The notes under the pieces are model-generated. The model had not been told where the DNA came from, did no database searches, and saw only the letters and a program-made list of their open reading frames with translations. A program made the position numbers and the translations under genes. Positions 10,087 through 21,718 of a stretch of DNA of 60,000 bases are shown here, one piece after another (the first letter of the stretch is position 1; every line of letters starts with the position of its first letter). The DNA is taken from contig OU612067.1 in the NCBI GenBank assembly GCA_914767715.1, positions 3,226,001 through 3,286,000 on the forward strand, in the 5' to 3' direction. This stretch comes from Membranipora membranacea (Eukaryota > Bryozoa > Gymnolaemata > Cheilostomatida > Membraniporidae).

Positions 10087-13000
10087 ACCACTTTGAGAAG
10101 AAATGCCATAAGAAAGTGAAAGACACCAAGTCTGGAGCTGGATGCATGGCACTGAATGAAGAGCATGGATCTGGTTATGATGATCTCCTAGCAATCACAG
10201 TTCGTAAAGATGGCAGAAAGCTACTTACTGATCTGAGAATACGAGACACTGGATGCATGATGCAATGTCAGTTGGATACAGCTGCAGCTCGCAACATCAT
10301 AACGAAGGCAGACTATTTGAGAGTAGGGAAGCCTGAGTTAAAGCCCAGTGGTGTCACTCTGGTTACTTATGATGGTTCTGAGATAAGGAGTCAAGGAAAG
10401 ATCTGGTTACTATTTGAGGAGCTGACAGAACCCATTGAATTTGAGGTAGTAGATCCCAAATCCAGACAAAGCCCTATCATAGGACTTGAGACATGTCTCC
10501 AAATGGGCTTCATCCAAACAGCAGCAGAGGTCAAAGCAGTCCAACAGAAGATAGATAAGGCATGGATACTTGACCAGTATGATGAAGTTTTCACCGGACT
10601 AGGTGAGATGCCCGGAGAATATGAAATACTGATAGACAAATCTGTGAATCCAGTGCAACACAGACCCCGCAGGACACCTGTCATGCTGAAAGCTGACATC
10701 ATATCCAAGATCAAGGAACTTGAGAAGGCTGAAATCATAACGAGAGTCGATGATCCCACAGACTGGATATCTTCGCTGGTGGCATTTAGGAAGCCAAATA
10801 GGAAGATAAGACCATGTCTTGACCCAAAGGATCTGAACAAGGCTATTATACGCAATCACTATCCAATACCAATGTTAGAGGATGTTTTGCCGAAACTAAC
10901 AAAGGCGAAGTGCTTTTCCCTATTGGACGCTAAAGATGGATTCTTGCAGGTTAAATTGGCAGAGAAGTCAAGAAAACTAACCATCTTCTGGACTCCTCTA
11001 GGACGCTATTGTTGGAATCGTCTTCCCTTTGGTTTGAGCTCTGCACCAGAGGAGTATTAGCGGAGACTACACATGGTGCTGACTGGATTGGAAGGCACAG
11101 AAGTGATTGCAGACGATATACTGATATACGGTGTTGGAGAAACCACTGAAGAAGCTCGAATAGACCATGATGCCAAGCTGATCAGACTTTTGGAGCGTCT
11201 CAGGGATAAAAGAGTCAAGATAAACAGAGACAAGATGAAACCTCATTTGTCGGAGATCAAATACATGGGGCATGTGCTCACGACAGACGGGATCAAGCCT
11301 GATCCAGCAAAGATACAGGGCCAACAAGACATGCCATACCCAAGAGACAAACAGGAAGTTAAGAGGTTTCTTGGGACAGTAAACTATTTAGCCAAGTTTA
11401 TACCAAACCTCTCAGAGAAGGCTGAGGTCCTAAGGGGCATAGCCAAGGAATCAGCAGAATTCCAGTTTGAGATCACTGAGCAGAAGACATGGAATCAGAT
11501 CATAGAAGCGATCAGTGAAGATACTCTGTTAAGATATTATGACCCTACAAAGCCAGCGGTGATTGAATGTGATGCCAGCGTCAAAGGATTGGGTGCGGTA
11601 TTATTGCAGGAAGGTAGACCGGTGTGCTTTGCATCAAGAACTCTGACTGAGACAGAAGAGAAATATCATCCATTGGAATTGGAGTGTCTAGTGGTCGTAT
11701 TTGCATGCAACAAGTTTGACCAGTACATATATGGAAAAAGGGACCTGACAGTGCTGTCGGACCACAGGCCTCTGGAGACCATATTGAAGAAGGAAATGGA
11801 AAAGTCACCACTGAGATTACAAAAGATGCTACTGTCACTGCAGAGATATGGCATGGATCTTGAGTACTGACCTGGTCATGAACAAGTGGTAGCTGACATG
11901 CTCTCAAGAGCAGCTAAAAAGACTGGAGATACAACAGGCTATCAGGACACCAAGTCTGAGGTGTTTCTTATGGGCCTGGATGAGTCTGATCCAACAGAAT
12001 ATACGGACATGTCTGATATGAGACTCAAGAAAATGAAAGAAGTGAGCTCTGATGACCCAGTATACCAACAGCTAATAAAGAATATCACAGGGGGATGGTC
12101 CAACAGAAGAGACAGATGTCCCCATGAGATCCAAAACTACTGGACGTTTCAGGAGGAATTAGCAGTTAAGGACGGATTGATATATCGAGGAGCGAGATTG
12201 GTAGTACCAATAAACATGGTAAGAGAGGTGTGTGAGGCATTGCATCAGGCACATCAATCAGCAGAGACCATGCTAAGGAGAGCTCGAGACATCCTGTATT
12301 GGCCAGGGATGGTCGATGACCTTCAGAAAACAGCAGATGAGTGTCGGCCATGTCTACTGGACAAGCCAAAGAATCAGAAAGAAACCATCAGACTGCATTA
12401 CTTCCCAAAGACAGCGTTTGATAAAGTTGGCACTGACATAATGTATACCATCAAGGAAAACCGCATCTGATCATAGTGGACTACATGTCTGACTTCATAG
12501 AGGTTCTCAAGCTGGGTGATGAAACAGCAAATACGGTAATTGAAGCATGCAAATCAGTCTTTGCAAGACATGGAGTGCCTATCTGGTTGCAGAGTGATAA
12601 GGCTCCATACTATACCAGCTACGAGTTTAAAAGATTTACAGAAGAGTGGCAAATAAACCACACAACTTCATCGCCCATACATCCACGCAGCACTGGGAAA
12701 GCAGAAGCAGCTGTGAAGACAGTCAAGCACATGTTTAAATCATCAAGTGATCCATGGAGAGCGCTGATGGAATGGCGGGCATCCCCGAAACGGGATTTTA
12801 AGAGCCCATGTGAGCGACTGTATTCAAGGAAAATACGGACATTGGTACCTCAACCAAGCGAGAGCTACATACCAATAGAACACTCTGAAGAAGAGACAGC
12901 TCAGGCACGAGAGCACAGACAAAGACGGATGGCAACATCTTACAACAAACGTAGCAAAGACCTGAACCCATTAGTACATGGACGACCAGTGCCACTACAG

Positions 13001-13330
13001 ACGGTTAATGATCGAGCCGGAAAATGGAGACCAGCTAGAGTATTGGAACCTCTCTCTGATCGCTCTTATCTCATTGAAAACGATGCAGGGAATGTTGTAC
13101 AAAGAAATCGAACAGCTATGCAAGCAGTACCGGCAAACTCCGAGCAGCAACAGGAATATGATCAGGCAAAGACCACCAGAACACAGAGATCAGCTCGGTC
13201 TTCTATAGAACCTCATGTAGATCAGGAGAGCAAGCAGCAGGCACCAATGCAGCTGCCGAGAACGCCGAAGAAGACCAGGTCTGGACTGTCAGTAAGAGAA
13301 CCCTCTTACTTGTCCGATTACGTGCACTAG
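9980..13330 (+). pseudogene. pol of the Ty3/gypsy element (zinc knuckle, protease, RT, RNase H, integrase)
   Basis: Two zinc knuckles (CNYCGRNHKKGASNC and CTYCERMNHFEKKC) are followed by a protease-like QLDTAAARNII, where the active-site D-[ST]-G reads DTA. RT follows: SLLDAKDGFLQVKL, RLPFGLSSAP and VIADDILIYG. RNase H has IECDASVKGLGAVLL and LSDHRPLE. The integrase has an H-H-C-C region (ALHQAHQS, CRPCLLD) and a D-D-E core (GTDIM, QSDKAPYYTS, GKAEAAVKTVKHM). It is interrupted by TAG at 11058-11060 inside RT, TGA at 11868-11870 after RNase H, and a frame change near 12465 inside integrase. The copy is defective; the core motifs are otherwise well kept, which fits its near-identical LTRs. Confidence 0.9.
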
Positions 13331-13517
13331 GACATACAGCTCAGTGGGAGGTCTCACCCTGAGACACATTCTCCCACCAGATTCGGGCCGGGACGGCCTT
13401 GTACATAGACAATCATTTATACAGCAATCACAACCCTATCACTCAACCAATACTCAGATGTATACATATCTACCAACACTCAAGCTACATACACACATCT
13501 CAAAAGGAGCAACGGGA

Positions 13518-13681
13518 TGTTGACCTTGAGGCTATAAAACATTATTATATTATTATCTTCGAGACTATATGATTGGATCCGGATGCACGACAGCCCATGG
13601 CCATGGCAATCTACTGAATCAGCTCATACACACTCATCAATATCTGCAGCATCTGGTGAGTTAACCTACATATAATCTTCA
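13518..13681 (+). repeat. 3' LTR
   Basis: 164 bases, the same ends as the 5' LTR, preceded by a purine-rich tract and followed by the CGCAT target duplication. Confidence 0.9.
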
Positions 13682-14185
13682 CGCATGTGCAATAATGATG
13701 ACCTTTGGACTTTAGCTTGTTATTTTCTAACAGCCCAGCTTAACACTTTTACTACCATAACCGGATATGATAATAAAAGTGTAAAGCTGGGCTGTAAGAA
13801 AATAAGAAGCTAAAGTCCAAAGGTCATCATTATTGCACATGCGCACTCTGAGTATCTGTACAATTGAAACACCAACCAAGAGGTAGGAGCACACAACTGC
13901 TCACAAAATCAGCTTTTTTCAGATCACAAGCAATTCTGTTAGTTGTCTTATTTCTTGTTGGAGATGCACAACTACAATTTAGAATGCACATTTGAGCAGA
14001 ACAAGGGGTTTTGAATTACAAATAAGGAGTTTATGTATGTACATACGGTTTTCTGTGCTCCATTGGCTGCCAAACAGAGATCAGAAGTGTATTATCCCTT
14101 AAGTTTTACATGCTCTTCATCGGTGGGCTTTGCCTTTTTGAGACTAAACTGTCCAGTTGCTCAGTGGATTTCTTGTACACCTGAC

Positions 14186-16689
14186 ATGGCATCAACATCG
14201 CAATCGGTAAGATACGATTCATAACTATACTTGTGTTTTAATTTGTTTCAGTTCCATGGTATGGTATGCTCTACTTTTCAATACTGTCAGGTAAAGGTGG
14301 CAATGACAGGCGCGACATTATGCTCTTTTTTCACTTTCGCAAAGTAGGAGAAAGATTGATCTGATGTTTATGAGTTTCTCAATTTTACAGGCCAGTAAAA
14401 GTAGTCGACACTACTGCTGTGCTTTTGGCTGTAGCAACACACCAATTAAGGATGCAAGCCTCACCTTCCACCGTTTTCCGCCTCAGCAGGAACGCCATGA
14501 CAAATGGATCGAAACAGTGTCCCGTAAAGATTGGAAACCGAACACAAACTCTGTTCTATGCAGCAAGCATTTTGGAAAGGGTGCATACAGAGTGCCTCCT
14601 AACCTTTCAGGGAGACGGGCTATGCTCTAACCGACTGCAGTGCCTACTATATTCCTGGAGTATCCCGCGTATCTACGAACCCCACAACCCAAAAAACGTT
14701 GAGTGTTAAGCAGAGACGCTGCAAACGCCCCGAGTTCCAGCGCAGAAACTGAGGATTACATACTGTGCAAACAGATACAGTTCCTGCTGAAGCAGCAGAA
14801 CCTTTAGTTCCAGATATACCCTTAATACTGAGTAGCGATGCGCCGCAGGAGGGGCATGGGAGTAAGAAGACAACTCCTGAAGCCAAAGTTCCGAAACTAA
14901 GGAGGCGAATAAAGACATTGCAGCGACGCATACGCAGATTTGAGAAGAAGGAGAGAGTACAACGTAACTTGATAGGTATCTTAGAAAAGGAAAATAAGCT
15001 GCAGGCTGCTCAGCTGGGCACAATCGATGGTGTTATGAAGGAACTGGTGAATAATGAAGCTGTAAATAAAGGAAAAAAACAATCTAGATCGTATGGTGAT
15101 GACATAATAAGTTTTGCTATCACTATACATTATTCGCCGAAAGCCTATAGATATTTGCGAAACAACTTCAGTCTCCCTTCAATAAGGACCATCAGAAGTC
15201 GGTTTGAAACAGTGAATTGTGAAGCAGGCTTTCTTGTTGATGTGATAAAAGCAATACCTAAGGACTCGAAACCATATAGCTTGGTTATCGATAGTATGGC
15301 CATACGGAAGCGCTTGCTTGTGAACAAACACACTCATAAAATTGACGGTAGAGTTACTGTTGGAGCTAATATGGAGAAGCTTGCAACTGAAGCTCTCGTG
15401 TTTCTGGTAGTTCCTATATTGGCTGGACCCAGACATCCTATAGGGTACTTCCTGGTTGATAAGATCGACAGTGATGTCCAGCAGCGGCTTAGAGTCGAAT
15501 GCCTGAAACTAACAGCAGAGAATGGTATCAGCATTGTTAATATAACAGGTGATGGAGCACGCTCAAACGTTCTGACTCTAGAGAAACTTGGTGCCAAGAT
15601 ACCAGCAAAGCCGTATTTCAAGCACCCATCAATGGAATATAACGTTTATACTAGTCTTGATGCCGTTCACATGTTAAAATTGGAACGGAATGCATTTGGC
15701 TCTCTGAGACGATTTAACTCTGACAATGGGGAGATTGACTATGGCTATATTGAGATGCTTCATAAACTACAGGAAGAGACGGGCGTGAGGCTAGCGAACA
15801 AGCTATCAAAGCGCCATATGAAGTGGCAAAACATGAAAATGAAAGTGCGTCTAGCAGCACAAATGTTATCGCCATCAGTAGCCGATGCCCTGGAATACCT
15901 AAAACAGACAAATCCAAAGTTCGAAGATTCAGAGCCTACGATAGAATTCATACGCAAAGTGAGTTGACTGAATTACCAATAACATGTATTCTGGGATGTT
16001 TGCTAACACTACTATTTGTAATAATAGCGTTGAAGAATCTTGATTTCAATAACATTCTATTCATTATTTTTGTCTTGGAGTTAAGTGCCCTTGCTAACAA
16101 GATTCTAAGGCTGCGATATAAAAACAAGAAATCGAGCCACCAATCTTAAAAAAACGATTTGACATCTAATTCAGTTTTGTTTTATCACTTCTTCTTCACA
16201 ACAAATTTTTACAATTTCAGATGGACAGGCTTTTTGACATTCTCAACAGTAGTAGCCCATTCGGCAGAGGTTTCAAAAGCCCTCTGACGCGAGAGAACAT
16301 AGGATTCAAAGAAAAGGATCTACAGGAAATAGTCCGATACCTCAAAACTCTCACACATCTCACTGGGAAACCAATATCAGAATGATGATACTACACTGGT
16401 GTCCGTCAAGAATAGGGACGGGCTTGTTGTACTTTCTCCCAACACAAAGAAGCTCTTCGTAGTGAGCGAGCAACTGCTCCGCAATTATATAACATGCAAT
16501 GGTGTTGACACAAACGTACTTATCAAAACCCGAAACAGAGTCCTCAACCATATTCTTTTAGGAAATTTGCATGGATTTATGAAATGTGCTGTGCATTCCA
16601 CTTCAACAATCAGATCCCTTATCCACCGATACATAATGATACGAGTTCATTACGAAACCAAGAAGATAAAATCAGAGAAGAACTCGTAA
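14186..16689 (+). pseudogene. THAP-domain P-element-like transposase (THAP9 family), decayed
   Basis: Exon 1, 14186-14206 (MASTSQS), donor GTAAGA; exon 2 begins 14391 after TTTTACAG. The N-terminus is a THAP zinc finger: HYCCAFGC, FHRFPP, W, LCSKHF. An in-frame TAA at 14628-14630 falls just before the AVPTIF box that ends the THAP fold, and the frame shifts near 14703-14765. A 398-codon stretch (14765-15958) then has a basic coiled coil and the transposase core: SLVIDSMAIRKR (first acidic residue), NITGDGARSN (second) and AVHMLKLERNAFG. Donor GTGAGT at 15959, acceptor at 16220, and the next exon reads MDRLFDILNS...GRGFKSPL before TGA at 16383-16385. A different frame at 16399-16689 carries the family's C-terminal region (GLVVLSPN...VVSEQLLRNY...HRYIMIRVHYETK). 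The segment between, which would hold the last catalytic acid, is missing. It cannot make an active enzyme. Confidence 0.85.
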
Positions 16690-16863
16690 TTCTAGTGGTA
16701 CTTCTGGATGTTCAGTTGCATAATAAGAATAAGACTTCTAATTTATTATTACAACCAATACAAGACACATTATTTATCTTCACTGTTGCTCCTTGCTATA
16801 ATGTATCAACATTTACAGATATTGCCGACTTCTAATGGTTGTATCTCATGCTTGGGGCTGGAA

Positions 16864-17168
16864 CAATCAACAATGAAAGCTCCCCCAGTGGGGCTCGAAC
16901 CCACACCTCTGCGGCACTAATCGCCTGGCAGTGAATAGCAAGCGCACCCACGATGAGGAGGTCCACCATGGCCTCACCTTTAGGATGCATTCTAGTTTTC
17001 TAGGTTGTATCACATTCTCAGTATGAGGATTAGGGCACCTTGCATCCCTCTTTAGGGGCAGCCCAATCTTCTGTTTCTTAGCAAACAGCGACAATGAAAG
17101 CTCCCCCAGTGGGCCTCGAACCCACAACTCCTGCGGCACTAATCGCCTGGCAGTGAATAGCAAACTCG
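16864..17168 (-). repeat. Two tandem tRNA-like SINE pieces
   Basis: Copies at 16864-16942 and 17084-17168 share about 70 bases. On the minus strand each contains TGTGGGTTCGAG plus CCCAC, a good Pol III B box and T arm, with GGTTAGCG before the second copy as an A-box-like stretch, and TTGCTATTCACTGCCAGGCG between. A cloverleaf is not closed, so these are tRNA-derived SINE remnants rather than tRNA genes. They are spaced about 220 bases apart. Confidence 0.5.
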
Positions 17169-17179
17169 CTAACCAATTA

Positions 17180-17500
17180 TTATTGGTAGGTCTATGAGTT
17201 TAAGTTTTTCTTAATTGGTTGAGAGAGGACAACTTCTCATTTCTAGTCAACCTGATAATATTTCATGTTCTAAAACCTTTTTGTGTCAAAATATTCTACC
17301 TCGGCAGGACCATATACCGGCAACTCTAAGAAGAAGGTTACCGCAGACAAATGAATTGTATTACTGTTGCTGCCTTAGAGTAAATGCAACCTATCAATCA
17401 ACGATCATAATGCCTCTGTGTCTTGAACATTACAAGCATATCGGGCACCTCTTTGTGGGGAATTGGATACTTCAGAAATACACCGTGAATATTCAGTAGA
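17180..17500. other. No gene recognised
   Basis: The ORF at 17215-17499 (94 codons) has scattered cysteines but no signal peptide or motif I recognise. Confidence 0.3.
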
Positions 17501-17750
17501 CAGTAGACAGTAGGTCTTTAACATCCTAGAGACCAAAAGAGGCTCACAGAAGATCACTGCGCGGTTAAACTATTCCGTTGGTAGCATTTACTCGAGAGCA
17601 GTTGGGGACTCATTAAAAATATAATTGATATTTTTTTGTAATTTGATTTTTCTATACTGCCACTATTGTGACAGCATTAAGGGAAATCACTGATTAGAGA
17701 GATTTTCCTTGATCATCAGGTGTTTAGTAACAGTAAAGTTTAGTATACAG
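17500..17750 (+). repeat. Dispersed repeat, copy 1
   Basis: Begins CAGTAGACAGTAGGTC, then ATCCT-GAGAC, TTTACTC-AGA-CAGT, CTATACTGCCACTATTGT and AATCACTGATTAGAGA, ending AT-CAGGTGTTTAGTAAC. The same series in the same order is at 22605-22940. Non-coding; family unknown. Confidence 0.65.
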
Positions 17751-18005
17751 CAACAAAGATATATCAATCGACATCGGCTGAGCAGATGGGTACAGCGTAG
17801 ACATGTGAGTAAGCTAGAGTAGTGCGGCAGTGCTACGTCACGTTGTATTCTCCTAATGTGATTACTGTATCGAATAGTTATGATTTATCACGTGAATGAC
17901 ACAAGCAGTAGAGTGCTAATGATTTTATTAAATATCTCCAGTAATCTGGTAATCCTGTAACATGGATTGTTACGTTACAAGACATGTGAGAAAGGTGTAA
18001 TGTAA

Positions 18006-19080
18006 CTTCTTAATAATCAACTATAGAATTATATATGTAGGCTAATAAGAGGATGGCTCTTACAGGATGTTGCCTCACATGTGTTGGTTTTTTTTAAATG
18101 GTAGGTTTTAATGTTAATCTTATGAAACGAGAGAGAGCCTAAAAAATGTAGCTTTGAGTGCAAGTAATCAATTGTGGTATGTTAAGGTGAGGGTAGTCAT
18201 CAAGAACTTCTTAATAAACAACTATAGAATTATATATGTAGGCTAATAAGAGGATGGTTCTGACAGGATGTTGCCTCATAAGTGTTTTTCTAAAATGGTC
18301 GGATGAATGTCAATCTTATGAAACGAGAGAGAGCCTCAAGAATAATATAGTGGTTTAAGATGTTAAATTAATATATGCTTAGGTGGTGGGTGTTGTTGAA
18401 AGAGTTTGAGAAGTGATTATGTTATAATATGTTTTGGTACCTAAAATGAAAGCAATTGGATGACCTGGCTGTTTTTTATGGGTGCGTTGAGATTTAATTA
18501 TAAATTGAGCCACCTGAGAGGGGCAGAAGAGGACAAACTCGCAGCTGCACACTGACCGTCTCCTCTGACAAGCTATCTAGAAAGGTTCGTTCAACTCAAC
18601 AAGGTGAATTTATATAATGTAATATTTCTAATAACAGATAAACTATTTGTAACAATAAATCAATTTATAAATCTACACAAATTCAGTGAAGTTTATTTAA
18701 CATGAGGTAGTTAGGACAAGGTAGGGCGTTCTGCCCCAACAGTTGCACATCAGATATAACTTAAGGGTTTATTAATAGGATCAGTCATAGGTGTCGATAT
18801 TTAGAAGGTTTAAGACTAGTTAAATTGAGTGGTGTGTATGGAGATAATCTCATGGGAACAAGGTACAACTGGGATATGACGTGGCCTCACCTGCCTTGGT
18901 TGTCGCTTGGAATGTTCTGATATATTTTAGTTTAATAAAATGAGGGCCTTTCAAGAATGAGGTTTTGGGTGCAGCAGACAGTTATGATATGTTTAGGCTT
19001 TGCTAGTGATGGTGGTAGCTGAGAACCTTTTGATAAGCAACTATACAAATATATGTTGGTCTAATAACATAAGTGGCATA
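18006..19080 (+). repeat. ~200-bp tandem repeat, two close copies and one diverged
   Basis: Copies begin at about 18006 and 18206 with AACTTCTTAATAA-CAACTATAGAATTATATATGTAGGCTAATAAGAGGATGG and share ATGTTGCCTCA and AATCTTATGAAACGAGAGAG (read in pieces). A third, diverged copy begins near 19027 (AACCTTTTGATAAGCAACTA...). No ORF is conserved. Confidence 0.7.
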
Positions 19081-19109
19081 TCAAGAAAGTGGCTTTGGGT
19101 GCCACCCGC

Positions 19110-20050
19110 CAATACATCAGCATGAACAAAATTCTGAGCTAAGACTGCACTTTGGCGTGAGATTGCTTACTTAATAGTATATTTTCATCTTCTTCCCATC
19201 TATGTTACCGCGCAAGGTCAATATTTGATCCCTGTTCAGTCAACTGCTGCTGGGTTTGTTGGGGAGTCATGTTCGCGGTGTCGATCATAAGTAGTCCCAA
19301 TTCATGTCCATTGAGGCAACAAAGACACCTTGTCAAGCATACTGACTCTCGTGATCTGACTGGGCATGTAGATCACTGATAAACTAGGCTATAGTTACCA
19401 CAAAGTAGATGTCGTAAGGCTAAGTATAAATCATGCGTGACTTTAAATTGCGCATGTGCAAAAACAATGAGTTTAGTCTAGATTCTAAGAGAAAATTTGG
19501 TCAGGGAGAATGGGATAGCCCCTGCATGAACTGCCAATAAAAATCAGCTAATAGTGACAAGAGAGAATAACTATCAATATCAATTCCGCACGCATCGAAG
19601 AGCATACCACCAGAGCAGGTAGCCAATCAGATGGCTTCGGAATTCCGAGGCTCAATTTTGCAGAGATCAGCTCATGCCCAGAGCTGAGCATGCGCAGAAT
19701 GCTTGTCAAGTTGGGTGCAAGGGATATTATACTGTACAATAGCACATGTTAACAATGAGAGTGTGTTGATTGTCAGCATTTGCTTCTGTTGATACAACTC
19801 TATTTATCATAACAGTCAATGGAGAGAATTCTATAGCAGTTTGGAAGATAAATCTTACAAACGATACCTTGTTCCTTGCGGACAAAATTTGTGGTGACTG
19901 TACTTAGCAGAAAGAGATAGTTTCCTTTTATTAACATTTATTCCCTTAGGAGATAACAACACCAGCTAATAACGGATTAACCGGAGCTAGTCCTAGCTAT
20001 CTAACACTGATGCCGCCACAGCGGTTCAGATTGTATAGTCTTATCTCATT
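19110..20050. other. Intergenic, nothing recognised
   Basis: No motif-bearing ORF. The minus-strand ORF at 19548-19745 shows no known domain. Confidence 0.3.
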
Positions 20051-20061
20051 ATATAGGAGGA

Positions 20062-20300
20062 GTAGGAGGTAGCTCAGTTGGTTAGAGCGCCTGCCCTTTA
20101 ACGCGCAAGCGCTGGAGGTCCTTGGTTCAAATCCTGCTACGGTCTACTGACTACTGGGCTTATATGACGCCCCAGGTGTGCTCCAACCTGCCTTCAAACT
20201 GAGAGCAACTTGGCGCTAAATATGGCGGCCGCGCCCTTGAGGCACTGATATTTCTCAGTCCTCAGACGGAGACAACACTTGCGATTTTAACCCACATTAT
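20062..20300 (+). repeat. tRNA-derived SINE (tRNA-like head plus body)
   Basis: The head reads TAGCTCAGTTGGTTAGAGC, an excellent D arm and A box, and then GGTTCAAATCC, a B box. The anticodon region carries an extra ACGCGCAAGCGC insertion and the acceptor stem (TAGGAGG) does not pair with what follows, so it is not a functional tRNA. The next ~150 bases, GC-richer than the surroundings, would be the SINE body. Confidence 0.6.
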
Positions 20301-21140
20301 ATATTCTCAGGAACTCGCCCTATGTCACAAATTTGCAAAATTAGGTGTGTAGTTGGCGCCAGCTTCAAAACAACAGTGTAGTTACTGTAACATGAAATGC
20401 TGAAAAGGTTAAGGGGCCAATGACTATAGTATGATAACCAGTTCATGTTTCTACCCGTCATAATTGATAAACAAAATCATCATGGTAATTTAGTCGTGGT
20501 CGACATTGTTTCGTATGTCAAACTATAGGTTGCTGCCCGGTGTCGAATATATTCACATATGGGATGAGGCTATTAACTATGAACTCAATCTCATGATCCC
20601 TATGTTTCGATTCTGCATAATGTTTTGCCAGATGAGTTATTATGCTTTTTGGCTTCCTGGAAAATTTCCGAATACAACTCCTGTTGCTTAACTGCCACCC
20701 CCACAAATAGAGGAAAACCTGAAATACGAAAACATGAATATTCAAACTTGATTTGGCCTTTCGAGATTAAAGAAGAACATAGCCGCTGTAATCATGGGAG
20801 ATAAAAGGAATATAGCAACCCCTAACAAGAAATTATCATCACATTTTGCTGTCTTGCCATTAAAGACTTAATTTAGTTTCTCAGCTTTACTATAGATACT
20901 TGTCATGTCTTGTCCAATGTGGGGGGAGGGTAGTGGTATAAGACCTTACACTCAAGAGAAGAGGTGATTGACACCCTTAGTCCTCAAAGACCCAGGACAA
21001 TTCTGATTGTTACTGACAGAACACATAAAAGGATGAGTATGTTCCATCTGTGTGATTATAAGAGTTGTCTGTGGTTTTAGATATTGGTGAGCTGTGAGAA
21101 TTGTAGGTTGAGTTTTCGTGGTTTGTGGGTAGGAAGAAGC
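20300..21140. other. Intergenic, nothing recognised
   Basis: AT-rich; no domain, RNA or repeat recognised. Confidence 0.3.
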
Positions 21141-21149
21141 CAGGGTGAA

Positions 21150-21232
21150 TCTCTCGAGATGAGAGCGGGAATCGAATCCGGGACATCTCGCTTGACAGCA
21201 AATGATGTGATTATTTGCGCAATCAAAGCTCC
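21150..21232 (-). repeat. tRNA-like SINE head (tRNA-Asp-like)
   Basis: On the minus strand, TTTGCTGTCAAGCGAGA resembles an anticodon arm with GTC in the loop, and CCCGGATTCGATTCCCG is a B box and T arm. The D arm (TTGATTGCGCAAATAATC) is degraded. This is probably an old SINE head. Confidence 0.5.
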
Positions 21233-21464
21233 ATGAACACACTTTAGATACTTCGTAATGGCCTTTACCTGTACACACAAATGGAATTTTCTTAACAAAA
21301 TATCTCGATACTTTTGACTAATAGCAGAAAATGCATGATTCATATTTTTGCCAGTTATCAATGGAATGTGTTTTCATTGTACAAGCTCCGCCCTGGGAAT
21401 TTTTTAACTATCAAGGGCTGTGACAGGATCCTCTATCATGGAATTTTCCAGTAGCGCAGAATGG

Positions 21465-21472
21465 TATAAAAT
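21465..21472 (+). promoter_or_regulatory. TATA box of the small cysteine-rich gene
   Basis: TATAAAAT about 30 bases upstream of a plausible start in GATCAGATCAACAC. A 5' UTR exon would end at CAAG/GTTTGA near 21558, since the coding exon is preceded directly by an acceptor. Confidence 0.6.
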
Positions 21473-21718
21473 AGTGAGGAAATGATCAGATCAACACAGA
21501 CAGCTACATCATTTCCCTCCAGACAGACTCTTTCAATCTTTCCACTCACTATATCAAGGTTTGAATGTTAACATTTAGTGGTGAGCTATCAACAATATCC
21601 ATTGATTTCTGTATGAAAAACTGCAGTGGTGGCTGACAGTCTATTTGGTGTATTGTCTTGATTGTTTTGTGCAGAATCATTTATGCCTTGTTTATTTAAA
21701 TATTTCACTTTTCTGTAG

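Larger units (their letters stand above)
9175..13681 (+). mobile_element. Ty3/gypsy LTR retrotransposon, recent insertion with broken ORFs
   Basis: A 4.5-kb element bounded by LTRs (9175-9341 and 13518-13681) that begin TGTTGA and end TCTTCA, with a 5-base target duplication CGCAT at 9170-9174 and 13682-13686. The 5' LTR is followed at once by TGGTGTCAGAAG, a likely tRNA primer-binding site. The purine-rich AAAAGGAGCAACGGGA before the 3' LTR is a likely polypurine tract. Order: gag, zinc knuckles, protease, RT, RNase H, integrase, the Ty3/gypsy order. No envelope gene is seen. The LTRs differ by one 3-base indel and one substitution, so insertion was recent. Confidence 0.95.
8913..14100. repeat. 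Long palindrome (~340-base arms), interrupted by a Ty3 element
   Basis: The left arm is 8913-9174 and resumes at 13687-13753; the right arm is 13771-14100. They are near-identical reverse complements around a loop of under 20 bases. For example ACTCAGAGTGCGCATGTGCA on the left is matched by TGCACATGCGCACTCTGAGT on the right. The right arm ends about 85 bases before the first THAP-transposase exon. It may be the long terminal inverted repeats of a P-like element meeting head to head. It has no coding content of its own. Confidence 0.85.

Noticed and set aside
9762-10194. Minus-strand ORFs inside the Ty3 element
   Set aside because: Shadows of the gag-pol coding strand.
15823-16149. 108-codon ORF overlapping the P-like transposase
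   Set aside because: First half is a shadow frame of the transposase and the second half lies in its intron.
20062-20150. Functional tRNA gene
   Set aside because: Good A and B boxes but the anticodon arm has an insertion and the acceptor stem does not pair; called a SINE head.
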